Assembly (NCBI RefSeq): GCF_947387515.1
Contig: NZ_CANDOB010000004.1
Span: forward strand, 1 to 64,000
Source of the DNA: Alkalihalobacillus sp. CinArs1
Lineage (GTDB): Bacteria > Bacillota > Bacilli > Bacillales > Guptibacillaceae
Reading direction: 5' to 3'
Length of the DNA: 64,000 bases
The notes beneath the pieces were generated by a model, which ran no database searches, had not been told where the DNA came from, and saw nothing but the letters and a program-made list of their open reading frames with translations. Below are positions 16,993 through 25,490 of this stretch, in pieces. How positions within the stretch are numbered: position 1 is the first letter of the stretch; every line of letters starts with the position of its first letter. The position numbers were made by a program, and so were the translations under genes.

Positions 16993-18729
16993 ATGAACTG
17001 GAAAAACGAATACAAACGATGGAATACAGCAACTGACCTTGATGAGGAGTTAAAACGCGACCTTACGATGCTTGAGGGTGATGAGAAATCACTAGAAGAT
17101 GCATTTTATAAGAACCTTGAGTTTGGTACAGGTGGCATGCGTGGAGAAATTGGTCCTGGTATTAACAGAATGAACACGTACACGGTAAGAAAAGCTTCAG
17201 AAGGCCTTGCTCAATACATATTGAAGAATGGCGAAAGTGCTAAGAAACGAGGAGTAGCGATCGCCTATGATTCTCGTCATAAATCACCAGAGTTTGCGAT
17301 GGAATCTGCAAAAGCATTGGCTAGTCATGGTATCCAAACATACGTATTTGAAGAACTAAGGCCAACACCGGAGCTTTCGTTTGCTGTAAGGAAGCTGAAT
17401 GCTTTCGCGGGAATCGTTATCACAGCTAGTCATAACCCTCCTGAGTATAACGGCTACAAAGTGTATGGTGAAGATGGTGGACAACTGCCTCCTAAAGTAG
17501 CAGAGGAAGTCATCTCATATGTTAACAGTGTAGAAAACGAATTAGCGGTGAACGTTTCTTCAGAAGCTGATTTAAAAAGTCAGGGACTCATCAAAATGAT
17601 CGGTTCTGAAATTGATGATCAATACATTGAACAGTTAAAGACGCTACGCGTGAATGAATCTCTCTTAGAAGAGATGGGAGATCAGCTTAAAATCGTTTTC
17701 ACGCCATTGCATGGAACTGCTAACCATCCTGTTCGTGATGGACTTAAAGCATATGGGTTCAAGCATGTCACTGTCGTTAAAGAACAAGAATTACCAGACC
17801 CGAACTTCTCAACAGTATCATCACCAAACCCTGAAGAACATGCTGCATTTGAACTTGCCATTCAATATGGCGAGAAAGAAGATGCTGATGTTTTACTTGC
17901 AACTGATCCGGATGCAGACCGTGTAGGTGTTGCGGTTAAGAATAAAGAAGGTCAATATGTTGTGCTTACAGGCAATCAGACAGGTGCACTATTATTGGAT
18001 TACATCATTACTCAAAAGAAGGAAAAAGGTGAACTTCCTGAAAACGGTGCTGTGCTGAAAACGATCGTAACTTCTGAAATCGGTAGAGTAATCGCAGAAG
18101 ATAACGGACTTACATCGTATGATACTCTTACAGGTTTTAAGTTTATCGGGGAAAGAATTAAAGAATATGAAACTTCTGGTGAACACACCTTCCTATTTGG
18201 CTATGAAGAAAGCTATGGCTACTTGATCGGAGACTTTGTTCGCGATAAGGATGCGGTTCAAGCATGTTTAGTAGCGGCAGAAGTAGCGGCATACTACAAA
18301 TCAAAAGGGATGACGTTGTATGAAGGATTACTAGAAGTTTTCGAGCAATATGGCTATTATCAAGAAGGCCTAGAATCCCTAACGCTTAAAGGGAAGGAAG
18401 GTGCGGAGAAAATCAATTCACTCCTCACTCAATTCCGTGAAGAGCCACCATCAGAAACTGCAGAATTAAACGTTGCGATTGTAGAAGACTACCAAACGAG
18501 TACACGTACGTATATGAAGGATAACCGTAGTGAAACAATCGATCTACCTAAATCAAACGTATTGAAATACAAGCTTGAAGATGGCTCATGGTTTTGTTTA
18601 CGACCATCAGGCACTGAACCAAAAGTTAAGTTCTATTTTGGAGTAAACAGTACAAGCCTTGAAGACAGCGAAAGAAAACTAGACGCGCTGAGATCTTCCG
18701 TTATGTCAAAAGTTAACGAACGACTATAA
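16993..18729 (+). CDS. pgcA: Alpha-phosphoglucomutase PgcA
   Basis: A 578-residue phosphohexomutase interconverting glucose-6-phosphate and glucose-1-phosphate. Its product feeds UDP-glucose for teichoic acid glucosylation and glycolipid anchor synthesis (B. subtilis PgcA/YhxB). All four active-site loops are present: phosphoserine [15 protein letters not shown], metal-binding DPDADRVG, sugar-binding [11 protein letters not shown] and phosphate-binding [19 protein letters not shown] stands upstream of the ATG. The neighbourhood after yhcX parallels B. subtilis yhxB. It ends in a strong terminator and appears monocistronic. Confidence 0.96.
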   Translation: MNWKNEYKRWNTATDLDEELKRDLTMLEGDEKSLEDAFYKNLEFGTGGMRGEIGPGINRMNTYTVRKASEGLAQYILKNGESAKKRGVAIAYDSRHKSPEFAMESAKALASHGIQTYVFEELRPTPELSFAVRKLNAFAGIVITASHNPPEYNGYKVYGEDGGQLPPKVAEEVISYVNSVENELAVNVSSEADLKSQGLIKMIGSEIDDQYIEQLKTLRVNESLLEEMGDQLKIVFTPLHGTANHPVRDGLKAYGFKHVTVVKEQELPDPNFSTVSSPNPEEHAAFELAIQYGEKEDADVLLATDPDADRVGVAVKNKEGQYVVLTGNQTGALLLDYIITQKKEKGELPENGAVLKTIVTSEIGRVIAEDNGLTSYDTLTGFKFIGERIKEYETSGEHTFLFGYEESYGYLIGDFVRDKDAVQACLVAAEVAAYYKSKGMTLYEGLLEVFEQYGYYQEGLESLTLKGKEGAEKINSLLTQFREEPPSETAELNVAIVEDYQTSTRTYMKDNRSETIDLPKSNVLKYKLEDGSWFCLRPSGTEPKVKFYFGVNSTSLEDSERKLDALRSSVMSKVNERL

Positions 18730-18733
18730 CAGA

Positions 18734-18767
18734 AAATAACCAGGACGATATTCGTCCTGGTTATTTC
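18734..18767 (+). terminator. Terminator of pgcA
   Basis: AATAACCAGGACGA / TCGTCCTGGTTATT hairpin with a short T-run. Confidence 0.85.
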
Positions 18768-18778
18768 ATGAAAAACAA

Positions 18779-18807
18779 AAGAAAACCGGCTTAAAGGCCG
18801 GTTTTCT
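18779..18807 (-). terminator. Terminator of the 62-aa minus-strand gene
   Basis: AAAACCGGCC / GCCGGTTTT read on the minus strand, followed by CTTTTGTTTTT. Confidence 0.82.
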
Positions 18808-18808
18808 A

Positions 18809-18997
18809 TTATTGATGTAAATGTTGTTTGTTTAATTGTGCCTCGTATTCAGCTTTGTTCATTCGAATGAGCTTAAATACTTTATCTTTCGTCTCATTAT
18901 CCAATTTTTCCAGAATCTTTCCTGCTTTGTATTCATTTGAAGTTACAATTTTTCTGTAAATCTTAGATAATCGTTTATCATCTTCGGATAACTCCAA
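18809..18997 (-). CDS. Small hypothetical protein (62 aa)
   Basis: A 62-residue hydrophilic, helix-rich protein with no recognised domain. It opens MELSEDDKRLSKIYRK and runs through NEYKAGKILEKLDNETKDKVF to a His-containing tail. The start is a TTG with AAAGGAGG about 10 nt upstream. It ends at a minus-strand terminator. The divergent neighbour is the CsoR-family repressor at 19154. No membrane segment or metal motif is visible. Function unknown. Confidence 0.6.
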   Translation of the reverse strand: MELSEDDKRLSKIYRKIVTSNEYKAGKILEKLDNETKDKVFKLIRMNKAEYEAQLNKQHLHQ

Positions 18998-19153
18998 AAG
19001 GTCCTGCCTCCTTTAAATGAAATAACCCTTTTTCCTATCCTTAAATTAAGATTTATTTTACAATATATGAAGAGAAGGCGCAAGTGTTTAATCTTTTATA
19101 AAAAAGTATATGCTTTTAAAATAGATTTAGCCTAATGGAAAGGAGTTCGGAGT

Positions 19154-19414
19154 ATGGAATATACAAATGAGATGAAGAACCGACTTAAACGAGTAGAAGG
19201 ACAAATACGCGGCGTTTTGCGCATGTTGGAGGAAGAAAAAGATTGTAAAGATGTCATTACCCAGCTATCCGCAAGCAGAACAGCGATCGATCGTACAATC
19301 GGGTTAATCGTAGGGTCTAACTTAGAGGAGTGCATTCGAATGCAGCTCGATAAAGGGGAGTCGACTGAAGAAGTTGTAAAAGAAGCAGTGAATCTCCTTG
19401 TTAAGAGTCGTTAA
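19154..19414 (+). CDS. CsoR/RcnR-family repressor, CstR-like cysteine pair
   Basis: An 86-residue all-helical repressor of the CsoR/RcnR (DUF156) family. Cysteines are at positions 31 (KDCKDVITQL) and 60 (NLEECIRMQ), and position 56 is Asn. Copper-sensing CsoR uses Cys-His-Cys. Lack of the His together with C31 and C60 is the arrangement of S. aureus CstR, which senses persulfide and sulfane sulfur. No copper ATPase or CopZ is nearby. The downstream genes encode a membrane protein and a thioredoxin-fold protein, which fits thiol or sulfur stress better than copper (inference). AAAGGAGTT precedes the ATG. I could not see a clear palindromic operator upstream. Confidence 0.88.
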   Translation: MEYTNEMKNRLKRVEGQIRGVLRMLEEEKDCKDVITQLSASRTAIDRTIGLIVGSNLEECIRMQLDKGESTEEVVKEAVNLLVKSR

Positions 19415-19457
19415 GTTTCGTCATTACACTATTCAAAGTACGCTAAGGAGTTAAGTT

Positions 19458-20081
19458 GTGCAAATAGGAAACGTATCAGTACCAGAACATCTCGTTTTGA
19501 TGGGGGCAAGTATAGCCCTCGCACTTTTTAGTATCGCTATTATTCGTAAAATCCTAAGCTTATCATCCAATGCTACCGATCTAGCTTTCGAAACGGTCGT
19601 TACCTTTATTATCGCTTGGAAGGCGAGTCTAATCATAGTGAGTCCGCTGCTGGTTGTTGAGTCTCCTCTATCGCTCTTATATTTTACGGGTGGTGAGACG
19701 GGCTATATTATTGGGCTTTTTATTAGTATGGTCTACCTTCATTGGAAGCTAAAGGGCGATAACCGCAAAAATAATCTATACCTACTTGGATTCGGGTTAC
19801 TGATTGGAACGATAGGCTATGAAGCTTTTCACTTTCCTACTAAGAGCTCGTTGCTCCTCATCGTGCTATTACTATCGATGGTGTTATTGATGGTTTATTG
19901 GAAATCGTACGAATGGCGCTTCCTCGATTTAATGTTGTGGGGCAGTATTCTTATCTTCATCGTGGGTATGATAAGGCAAGATGTGATGTTTCACCTATCA
20001 AAGCAGCAATGGTTGTATCTTTTCGTGGCCGTTTATACTGTTTGGGCACAATATGATGTGTTTAGGAGGAAAGCTAGATGA
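19458..20081 (+). CDS. Multi-pass membrane protein, possibly Lgt-like
   Basis: A 207-residue integral membrane protein with about six or seven helices. The stretch from KASLIIVSP through SPLSLLYFTGGETGYIIGLF resembles the core of prolipoprotein diacylglyceryl transferase (Lgt). The catalytic HGGL motif is replaced by ETGY and key arginines are not evident, so catalysis as Lgt is unlikely. The start is GTG with AAGGAG 8-9 nt upstream. It lies 43 nt after the CstR-like repressor, and its stop overlaps the ATG of the redoxin (ATGA), so the three genes form one operon. A role as membrane partner of the redoxin is inferred from context only. Confidence 0.8.
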   Translation: MQIGNVSVPEHLVLMGASIALALFSIAIIRKILSLSSNATDLAFETVVTFIIAWKASLIIVSPLLVVESPLSLLYFTGGETGYIIGLFISMVYLHWKLKGDNRKNNLYLLGFGLLIGTIGYEAFHFPTKSSLLLIVLLLSMVLLMVYWKSYEWRFLDLMLWGSILIFIVGMIRQDVMFHLSKQQWLYLFVAVYTVWAQYDVFRRKAR

Positions 20082-20635
20082 AGCGTTTGATCCCCGGCAT
20101 TATCGTCGTAGTTAGTTTAGTCATTTATGCGGCAGTATCCTCTTTTACGGATGGTTCCGGAACGTCTCCACAAAGGGATGCTGGTCAACAGGCGTTAGCT
20201 CAAGTTGAGGAAGGTATCCAAAATGGGAACTTTGCACCTGACTTTTCATTAGAGACCCTTTCAGGTGAAAAAACAAATCTATCTGATTATAGAGGTAAAG
20301 TCGTATTCTTGAATTTCTGGGCTACCTGGTGTCCTCCATGTAAGGCTGAAATGCCTCATATGCAAGATTTCTATGAAGAAAATTCTGAGGAAGTAGAAAT
20401 TGTAGCGGTCAACCTCACTTCAAATGATTCCGTTGATTCAGTTGAAGAATTCGTAAAAGAATATGATGTAACGTTCCCCGTTCTTTTAGATGTTGAAGGA
20501 GAACAAGCAGAAAAATTTGCAACAATTACAATTCCAACCACCTATATCATTGACAGAAATGGTATAATTAAACAGAGATTAGTTGGACCAATGAGTAAAG
20601 ACAAAATGGAAGAGCTGGTATCTTCAGTGCAATAG
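20078..20635 (+). CDS. TlpA/ResA-type membrane-anchored thioredoxin-like protein
   Basis: A 185-residue thiol-disulfide oxidoreductase outside the membrane. An uncleaved N-terminal anchor (residues about 5-22) precedes an AhpC/TSA-Redoxin domain with the active site FWATWCPPCKAEMP (Cys near residues 90 and 93) and the cis-Pro loop ITIPTTYIID. ResA/TlpA proteins reduce specific extracytoplasmic disulfides and usually need a CcdA-like electron donor. The membrane protein translated just before it could fill that role, though it has no visible Cys pair. The ATG overlaps the previous stop, with AGGAGG upstream. A hairpin AGCTGGTA/TACCAGCT spans the stop codon. Confidence 0.9.
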   Translation: MKRLIPGIIVVVSLVIYAAVSSFTDGSGTSPQRDAGQQALAQVEEGIQNGNFAPDFSLETLSGEKTNLSDYRGKVVFLNFWATWCPPCKAEMPHMQDFYEENSEEVEIVAVNLTSNDSVDSVEEFVKEYDVTFPVLLDVEGEQAEKFATITIPTTYIIDRNGIIKQRLVGPMSKDKMEELVSSVQ

Positions 20636-20644
20636 GTACCAGCT
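20613..20644 (+). terminator. Possible weak terminator spanning the redoxin stop codon
   Basis: A perfect 8-bp inverted repeat AGCTGGTA / TACCAGCT with a 16-nt loop. No T-run follows, so it may be only an mRNA 3' hairpin. Confidence 0.3.
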
Positions 20645-20723
20645 AATTATTAGGGGTTTCGTTCGCTGAGTCGTTCGTTTTATTGAATGGTCTGGTACTT
20701 GGAATGAAAAAGGAGGGGATCGA

Positions 20724-20915
20724 TTGACGAGTTTTCTTTATGGAATCATATTTTTTATCATGTTAGGGTTCGTTCAGTACAGCTGGTTCTATGAACCTAC
20801 ACATGGACCAGCGATCGAATTTAGCTCGACAAGGTCCTATATCGTTACATCGATCGTTTTAGGCTTACTAGTGGGCTATCTAGTTACATCGGGAATCACT
20901 CAACTGTACAATTGA
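20724..20915 (+). CDS. Small membrane protein (63 aa), two helices
   Basis: A 63-residue protein with two predicted membrane helices (about 4-20 and 38-58) separated by a polar loop ([17 protein letters not shown]). The start is TTG with AAGGAGGGG at 7-nt spacing. An intrinsic terminator follows. Not recognised. It lies between the redoxin operon and spoVR; the terminator separates it from spoVR, so it probably belongs with neither or weakly with the redoxin transcript. Confidence 0.7.
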   Translation: MTSFLYGIIFFIMLGFVQYSWFYEPTHGPAIEFSSTRSYIVTSIVLGLLVGYLVTSGITQLYN

Positions 20916-20931
20916 ATGTGGAAGATGGAAA

Positions 20932-20956
20932 GCTGCTGGATTTCCGGCAGTTTTTT
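20932..20956 (+). terminator. Terminator between small membrane gene and spoVR
   Basis: CTGCTGG / CCGGCAG stem (one GU pair) followed by six T. Confidence 0.8.
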
Positions 20957-20993
20957 ATGTTTTTTTCTAAAAACCTCTATTTCCTTGCCTTAA

Positions 20994-21022
20994 TCATGAA
21001 GTGGTTTGTCCTCACATACATA
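20994..21022 (+). promoter_or_regulatory. Possible sigma-E promoter of spoVR
   Basis: TCATGAA (20994-21000), a 14-bp spacer and CATACATA (21015-21022). The -10 is good and the -35 weak. Start predicted near 21029, 24 nt before the ATG. spoVR is a sigma-E gene in B. subtilis. Confidence 0.45.
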
Positions 21023-21052
21023 TTAATAAGCAATATTTTAGGAGGGAAGGAA

Positions 21053-22462
21053 ATGAGTGCTGAGAAAGAGATTTTTTACGCTATCGAAGAGATTACAGAA
21101 ATAGCCAAGGGGTTCGGCCTTGATTTCTATCCAATGCGTTATGAGATCTGCCCGGCAGATATTATTTATACGTTCGGGGCATATGGTATGCCAACAAGGT
21201 TTTCGCACTGGAGTTTCGGGAAACAATTTCACAAAATGAAGCTGCAGTATGATTTAGGATTAAGCAAAATTTATGAACTCGTTATTAATTCAGATCCATG
21301 TTATGCATTTTTGTTAGATACAAATACGTTGATTCAGAATAAGTTGATTATTGCGCACGTCCTTGCACACTGTGATTTCTTTAAAAACAACGTCCGATTT
21401 TCAAACACACGTCGGGATATGGTGGAAAGCATGACTGCGACTGCAGAACGAATTGCGAATTATGAGCATCAGTATGGAAAAGAAGAAGTTGAGAATTTCC
21501 TAGATGCAGTGCTTTCGATACAAGAGCACATCGACCCTTCCATCATGCGTGCGAAGTTAGCTTATGACCTTAGTGAAGATGATGAAGAGGTGAAGGTGGT
21601 AAAAGACGATTCACCTTATAACGATCTATGGTCGTTAGATGGTGACGACACGAAGGACGAGCAGCGTCCGAAACAAAGAAAAAAATTCCCTCCTCAACCT
21701 GAGAAGGACCTCTTATTGTTTATACAGGAATACAGTAAAGAGCTCGAAGATTGGCAGCGTGACATCATGACGATGATGAGAGAAGAGATGCTCTATTTCT
21801 GGCCACAGCTTGAGACAAAGATCATGAATGAAGGATGGGCGAGTTATTGGCATCAGAGAATCTTACGTGAAATGGATTTAACAACTGAAGAATCAATCGA
21901 GTTTGCTTCCTTAAATGCGAATGTTGTTCAACCTTCAAGAACAAGAATAAACCCATACTACTTAGGACTGAAGATTTTTGAAAACATTGAAGAGGTCCAT
22001 GATAACCCTACGGAAGAGATGTTAATGAGAGGAGTAAAGCCTGGTAGTGGGAGAGAGAAGATGTTTGAAGTTCGAGAGGTAGAGGCTGATATCTCGTTCA
22101 TTCGAAATTATTTAACAAAAGATCTTGTTCATAGAGAAGATTTGTACTTATTCCAGAAAAAAGGTAGAGATTATAAAATTGTTGATAAAGAGTGGGAAAT
22201 GATCCGTGATCAGCTCGTAACAATGCGAGTAAACGGAGGCTTTCCATATTTAACAGTAGTTGATGGGGACTACATGAGGGCTGGAGAGATGTACATCAAA
22301 CACTCTTACGAAGATACTGAGCTCGATCTTCAATATTTAGAGCGCGTTCTGCCTTACATTCATCAAGTATGGGGCCGCCCTGTTCATATGGAAACGATGG
22401 TAGAAGAAAAAGAAGTTGTATTCTCATACGATGGAAAGAAGATGCATCGCAGGTATCTGTGA
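21053..22462 (+). CDS. spoVR: SpoVR, spore cortex-related protein
   Basis: A 469-residue member of the SpoVR/YcgB family; B. subtilis SpoVR is about the same size and is needed for normal cortex formation. Conserved features are the N-terminal [22 protein letters not shown] region, the [15 protein letters not shown] motif near residue 105, [13 protein letters not shown] near residue 260 and the [19 protein letters not shown] segment. The ATG at 21053 has GGAGGGAAGG just upstream. An in-frame extension to 20912 has no ribosome site. It functions with PrkA and YhbH. Its stop overlaps the next gene (TGATG), showing translational coupling to a membrane protein. Confidence 0.96.
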   Translation: MSAEKEIFYAIEEITEIAKGFGLDFYPMRYEICPADIIYTFGAYGMPTRFSHWSFGKQFHKMKLQYDLGLSKIYELVINSDPCYAFLLDTNTLIQNKLIIAHVLAHCDFFKNNVRFSNTRRDMVESMTATAERIANYEHQYGKEEVENFLDAVLSIQEHIDPSIMRAKLAYDLSEDDEEVKVVKDDSPYNDLWSLDGDDTKDEQRPKQRKKFPPQPEKDLLLFIQEYSKELEDWQRDIMTMMREEMLYFWPQLETKIMNEGWASYWHQRILREMDLTTEESIEFASLNANVVQPSRTRINPYYLGLKIFENIEEVHDNPTEEMLMRGVKPGSGREKMFEVREVEADISFIRNYLTKDLVHREDLYLFQKKGRDYKIVDKEWEMIRDQLVTMRVNGGFPYLTVVDGDYMRAGEMYIKHSYEDTELDLQYLERVLPYIHQVWGRPVHMETMVEEKEVVFSYDGKKMHRRYL

Positions 22463-23052
22463 TGAGCGACATTGCGTTAGGAGCGCCATTCCCGGGCTTC
22501 TGGACTTATGTTCTGTTTGTGGTTTCTGCTGGAGTATTAGGTGGTTTAGGCAATATTCTCCTCTCCGGTGAATTCAGACTGTGGCGTAAAGTAAAAAGCG
22601 AAGGCCAAGGCGTTTATTATAGTATCGGTTCTTTAAAAGAACCTCTAATAGGAGGAATTGGAGCGTTATTAATGACGCTCATGTTTTTTGAGACATATAA
22701 AAACGTAGAAAATCTATTGTATATATCGATTTTGACTGGCTTCGGAAGCAGTGCGTTTTTAAAACGTTACATCGACTCAAAAATCAATGCTATTCAAGAA
22801 CAAAGCACAGCGCTTTTACAAACTGAGAACCTACAGTACTACGATGAGGAAGTTAAAAATACTGGAGATACAGCAGTTAAGGGAGTCATGACGACCAATG
22901 GTCCACTACCCGTTTATTTAACGAAAGATGAAATGCAGAGGTTGATGGATCTACAGTCAAGAGTGGGAGATGCGATCAGTCATAAAGAAGCAAAAGTGTG
23001 TCAATTTGAAATGAAAGCATTGATCAACAAAGGGAAACAAAGGGCATTTTAA
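22462..23052 (+). CDS. Membrane protein coupled to spoVR, unknown
   Basis: A 196-residue protein not recognised as a named family. The N-terminal half holds about three helices (around residues 14-34, 62-80 and 86-104) and the C-terminal half is soluble and charged, with QLMDLQ-like helices and a lysine-rich end. Its ATG overlaps the spoVR TGA in TGATG and has no separate ribosome site of note, so translation depends on spoVR. This predicts a product made at sigma-E time in the mother cell (inference). One terminator follows both genes. Confidence 0.8.
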   Translation: MSDIALGAPFPGFWTYVLFVVSAGVLGGLGNILLSGEFRLWRKVKSEGQGVYYSIGSLKEPLIGGIGALLMTLMFFETYKNVENLLYISILTGFGSSAFLKRYIDSKINAIQEQSTALLQTENLQYYDEEVKNTGDTAVKGVMTTNGPLPVYLTKDEMQRLMDLQSRVGDAISHKEAKVCQFEMKALINKGKQRAF

Positions 23053-23065
23053 TAGCATACTGGAC

Positions 23066-23093
23066 GGGACCGTATCACTACGGTTCTTTTTTG
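23066..23093 (+). terminator. Terminator of the spoVR operon
   Basis: GGACCG / CGGTTC hairpin followed by six T. Confidence 0.75.
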
Positions 23094-23185
23094 TTGTGTG
23101 TAAAATGAACATCCACTATGACAAAATGGGTATAAGAAAGAGAACGAATGAAGATTCTCAATAATGAGGATGATTGTGCCAAACG

Positions 23186-23213
23186 TTGACAGATCATTCA
23201 TTTGGTTTATGAT
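23186..23213 (+). promoter_or_regulatory. Sigma-A promoter of the Ktr subunit
   Basis: A perfect TTGACA (23186-23191), 16-bp spacer and TATGAT (23208-23213). The leader would be only about 20-25 nt, so no room for a riboswitch. Confidence 0.65.
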
Positions 23214-23239
23214 AGGGAATGTAATTATATGAAAAGGCT

Positions 23240-24601
23240 GTGGGTGCTTTGTTAAGATCTCGTTTTAGACGCATACGATTAACATCCGTACAATTAATCG
23301 TTTTGTTTTATTTACTAGCAGTGACTATATCCACAATATTAATAAGTTTGCCCGTCGCTCATCAGCCAGGGAAAGAACTTTCATTCATTGATGCGCTGTT
23401 CACAGCCGTAAGTGCTGTTAGCGTAACCGGTCTTACGGTGGTCACGACTGCTGATACGTTTAGTGTCACAGGTATCATCATCATTGCATTTGTGCTACAA
23501 ATCGGTGGGATCGGTATCATGACGCTTGGGACGTTCGTATGGCTAGTAATGGGTAAGAAGATTGGGTTAAAAGAAAGACAGCTCATCATGACGGATCAAA
23601 ACCAATCGACATTATCTGGACTAGTACAATTGATGAAACAAATATTAGCACTGATTTTTATTATTGAATTAGTTGGAGCCGTCGTGCTAGGAACGTATTA
23701 TCTTCGTTTCTTTGAAACTTGGCAAGAGGCATATCTACAAGGGTTCTTTGCCTCAGTTAGTGCAACGACTAACGGAGGTTTCGATATCACGGGTAAATCA
23801 CTACAGCCCTTTGCTCAAGATTATTTTGTTCAATTTATTCATATCCTTTTGATTATTACAGGAGCGATTGGGTTTCCTGTTTTAATCGAAGTTAAAAATT
23901 TCTTATTTTCTCGGCAGAATACGTATCGTTATAAATTCTCTTTATTTACGAAGCTTACAACGATGACATTTTTTGTTCTAGTTGTGCTAGGAGCCATATT
24001 GATCTGGGCGTTTGAAGCGACAACATTTTTTGCTGATAAGTCATGGCATGAGTCGTTCTTCTATGCGATGTTTCAATCTGTCACGACTCGAAGCGGTGGA
24101 CTATCGACAATGGATGTTAACGAGTTTCAAGAACCTACTCAATTATTGATGTCTGCACTGATGTTTATTGGTGCATCACCAAGTAGTGTAGGGGGCGGTG
24201 TGCGTACGACCACCTTTGCTATCGTGCTTATCGCTATTTATTCTTTCGCAAAGGGTGGAAGCTCGATTAAAGTATTCGGTAGAGAGCTTCACCCAGAAGA
24301 TGTTCATAAGGCCTTTGTCGTATTTGCCGTTGCTGTTATGGTTTGGAGCACGGGAATCATCATGCTTTCATTCTCTGAACCTTATCCGCTCGTGGCGATT
24401 GTCTTTGAGGTTTCATCTGCATTCGGAACTACAGGCCTTTCGATGGGAATCACACCGGGGCTCAGTACCTTCGGAAAGATCGTTACTATCTGTTTGATGT
24501 TTATCGGACGGATCGGGATATTATCCTTCTTGTTCTTAATCAGAGGGACTGTATTACGAGAAAGATATCATTATCCAACTGAACGAGTGATCATTGGTTA
24601 G
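23240..24601 (+). CDS. Ktr-type potassium uptake channel subunit (KtrB/KtrD)
   Basis: A 453-residue Trk/Ktr/HKT-family membrane protein, the ion-conducting subunit of a sodium-dependent potassium uptake system. The four selectivity-filter loops are visible as SAVSVTGLTVV, SATTNGGFDITG, VTTRSGGLSTMD and SAFGTTGLSMG, each with its central Gly. It needs a KtrA/KtrC RCK-domain partner, which is not in the window, as is normal for KtrD (B. subtilis ktrD is also unlinked). The start is uncertain: the GTG at 23240 is very close to AAAAGG, and the TTG at 23249 may be used instead. Confidence 0.93.
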   Translation: MGALLRSRFRRIRLTSVQLIVLFYLLAVTISTILISLPVAHQPGKELSFIDALFTAVSAVSVTGLTVVTTADTFSVTGIIIIAFVLQIGGIGIMTLGTFVWLVMGKKIGLKERQLIMTDQNQSTLSGLVQLMKQILALIFIIELVGAVVLGTYYLRFFETWQEAYLQGFFASVSATTNGGFDITGKSLQPFAQDYFVQFIHILLIITGAIGFPVLIEVKNFLFSRQNTYRYKFSLFTKLTTMTFFVLVVLGAILIWAFEATTFFADKSWHESFFYAMFQSVTTRSGGLSTMDVNEFQEPTQLLMSALMFIGASPSSVGGGVRTTTFAIVLIAIYSFAKGGSSIKVFGRELHPEDVHKAFVVFAVAVMVWSTGIIMLSFSEPYPLVAIVFEVSSAFGTTGLSMGITPGLSTFGKIVTICLMFIGRIGILSFLFLIRGTVLRERYHYPTERVIIG

Positions 24602-24634
24602 GAAGCATGAGGGGAGACCCTCGTGCTTTTTTTG
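24601..24634 (+). terminator. Terminator of the Ktr gene
   Basis: AGCATGAGGG gaga CCCTCGTGCT with seven T. Confidence 0.9.
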
Positions 24635-24660
24635 TTTGGGGAGGATTTGGGGTTGAGAGG

Positions 24661-25132
24661 TTCAATAGTTCTTTGAGAGTTCCTCAAGAGTTTCAATATC
24701 TCCATAATGCTCGTCTTCGTTTTTCAAGATGTCTAGTCAGGGTCTAAACGCCCACCTCCGCTTTTTGTATGTCCAGCTGCGACTCGCAGAAACTGCGATA
24801 TTTCACTCTTTCAACAGAACACAAAAGGCGTGTTCTATTTCAAGAGCTCCAATATCTCCGTTTCTAAACGCTCGTCTCCGCTTTTCGTATGTCCAGCTGC
24901 AGTGACCAGGTCCTCGATCGCTTCACCTTTAGGAATGAACACAAAGATCGTGTTCTTTCCTAAAGGCTCCAGCGCTTGTCGGTCCTAAACGGCTACCTTC
25001 GCTTTTCAAGATGTCCAGCTGCGGTGGGCAGAAACTGCGATATTTCACTCTTTCACCTGAACACAAAAAGCGTGTTCAAGTTCAAGAGTTCCAATATCTC
25101 CGTTTCTAACCGCCCACCTCCGCTTTTCAAGA
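24661..25132. repeat. Tandem array of ~121-bp palindromic elements, locus A
   Basis: Three full head-to-tail units begin with CGCTTTT at 24759, 24879 and 25000, and a fourth boundary is at 25121. The periods are 120, 121 and 121. A deleted 41-bp unit (24718) and a unit remnant (24661-24717) precede them. Each unit starts CGCTTTTC...TGTCCAGCTGC and has a central hairpin GAACAC/GTGTTC. Units 1 and 3 (type A) extend it with GATATT/AATATC and CTCTT/AAGAG. Unit 2 (type B) has CCTTTAGGAA/TTCCTAAAGG at the same place. The array is richer in GC than its surroundings and contains no gene. It fills the interval between the Ktr terminator and the SASP promoter. Confidence 0.9.
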
Positions 25133-25205
25133 AACATTTACCAAAAAAATATAGTATATAAAAAACGAGAAATCACAAACTAGTTGTACAAAGGAGGTGA
25201 TTGAC

Positions 25206-25412
25206 ATGGCTCAACAACAACAAAGCTCAAATCAACTTGTAGTACCTGGTGTAGCTCAAGCTATCGACCAGATGAAGTATGAAATCGCTTCTGAATTTGG
25301 AGTGCAACTTGGTCCAGATTCTACTGCTCGCGCTAACGGATCTGTTGGTGGAGAAATCACTAAGCGTCTAGTTCAGATGGCTGAACAACAACTTGGTGGA
25401 TACCAAAAATAA
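25206..25412 (+). CDS. Alpha/beta-type small acid-soluble spore protein
   Basis: A 68-residue SASP that coats spore DNA and is a germination amino-acid reserve. Family hallmarks are the start [16 protein letters not shown], the germination-protease site around [11 protein letters not shown], the motif [17 protein letters not shown] and the MAEQQLGG end. AAGGAGGTG lies 8 nt before the ATG. Expression should depend on sigma-G in the forespore, but I could not fit a convincing sigma-G promoter: the upstream -35 region would fall in the last repeat boundary of the adjoining array. A terminator follows. Confidence 0.96.
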   Translation: MAQQQQSSNQLVVPGVAQAIDQMKYEIASEFGVQLGPDSTARANGSVGGEITKRLVQMAEQQLGGYQK

Positions 25413-25428
25413 TTGTATACCATGGCTG

Positions 25429-25460
25429 TGAAGGGGTGGACGAGTCCATCCCTTCTTTTG
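25429..25460 (+). terminator. Terminator of the SASP gene
   Basis: GAAGGGGTGGAC / GTCCATCCCTTC stem followed by TTTT. Confidence 0.88.
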
Positions 25461-25490
25461 ATTGCTACATATAGAATGAGGAGTGATCAA

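Noticed and set aside
19154-19414. Copper-sensing CsoR proper
   Set aside because: The copper ligand His is absent and no copper exporter or chaperone gene is near.
20912-21052. Extended N-terminus of SpoVR
   Set aside because: The family starts near [14 protein letters not shown]; the extension passes through a terminator and the putative promoter.
24661-25132. CRISPR array or insertion sequence at locus A
   Set aside because: The units are ~121 bp with no short direct repeats separated by unique spacers and no cas gene; no transposase or target-site duplication is seen.
25133-25205. Sigma-G promoter for the SASP gene
   Set aside because: TATAGTA resembles the -10 but the -35 (GHATR) is missing at 17-18 bp; the region is AT-rich and chance matches are expected.
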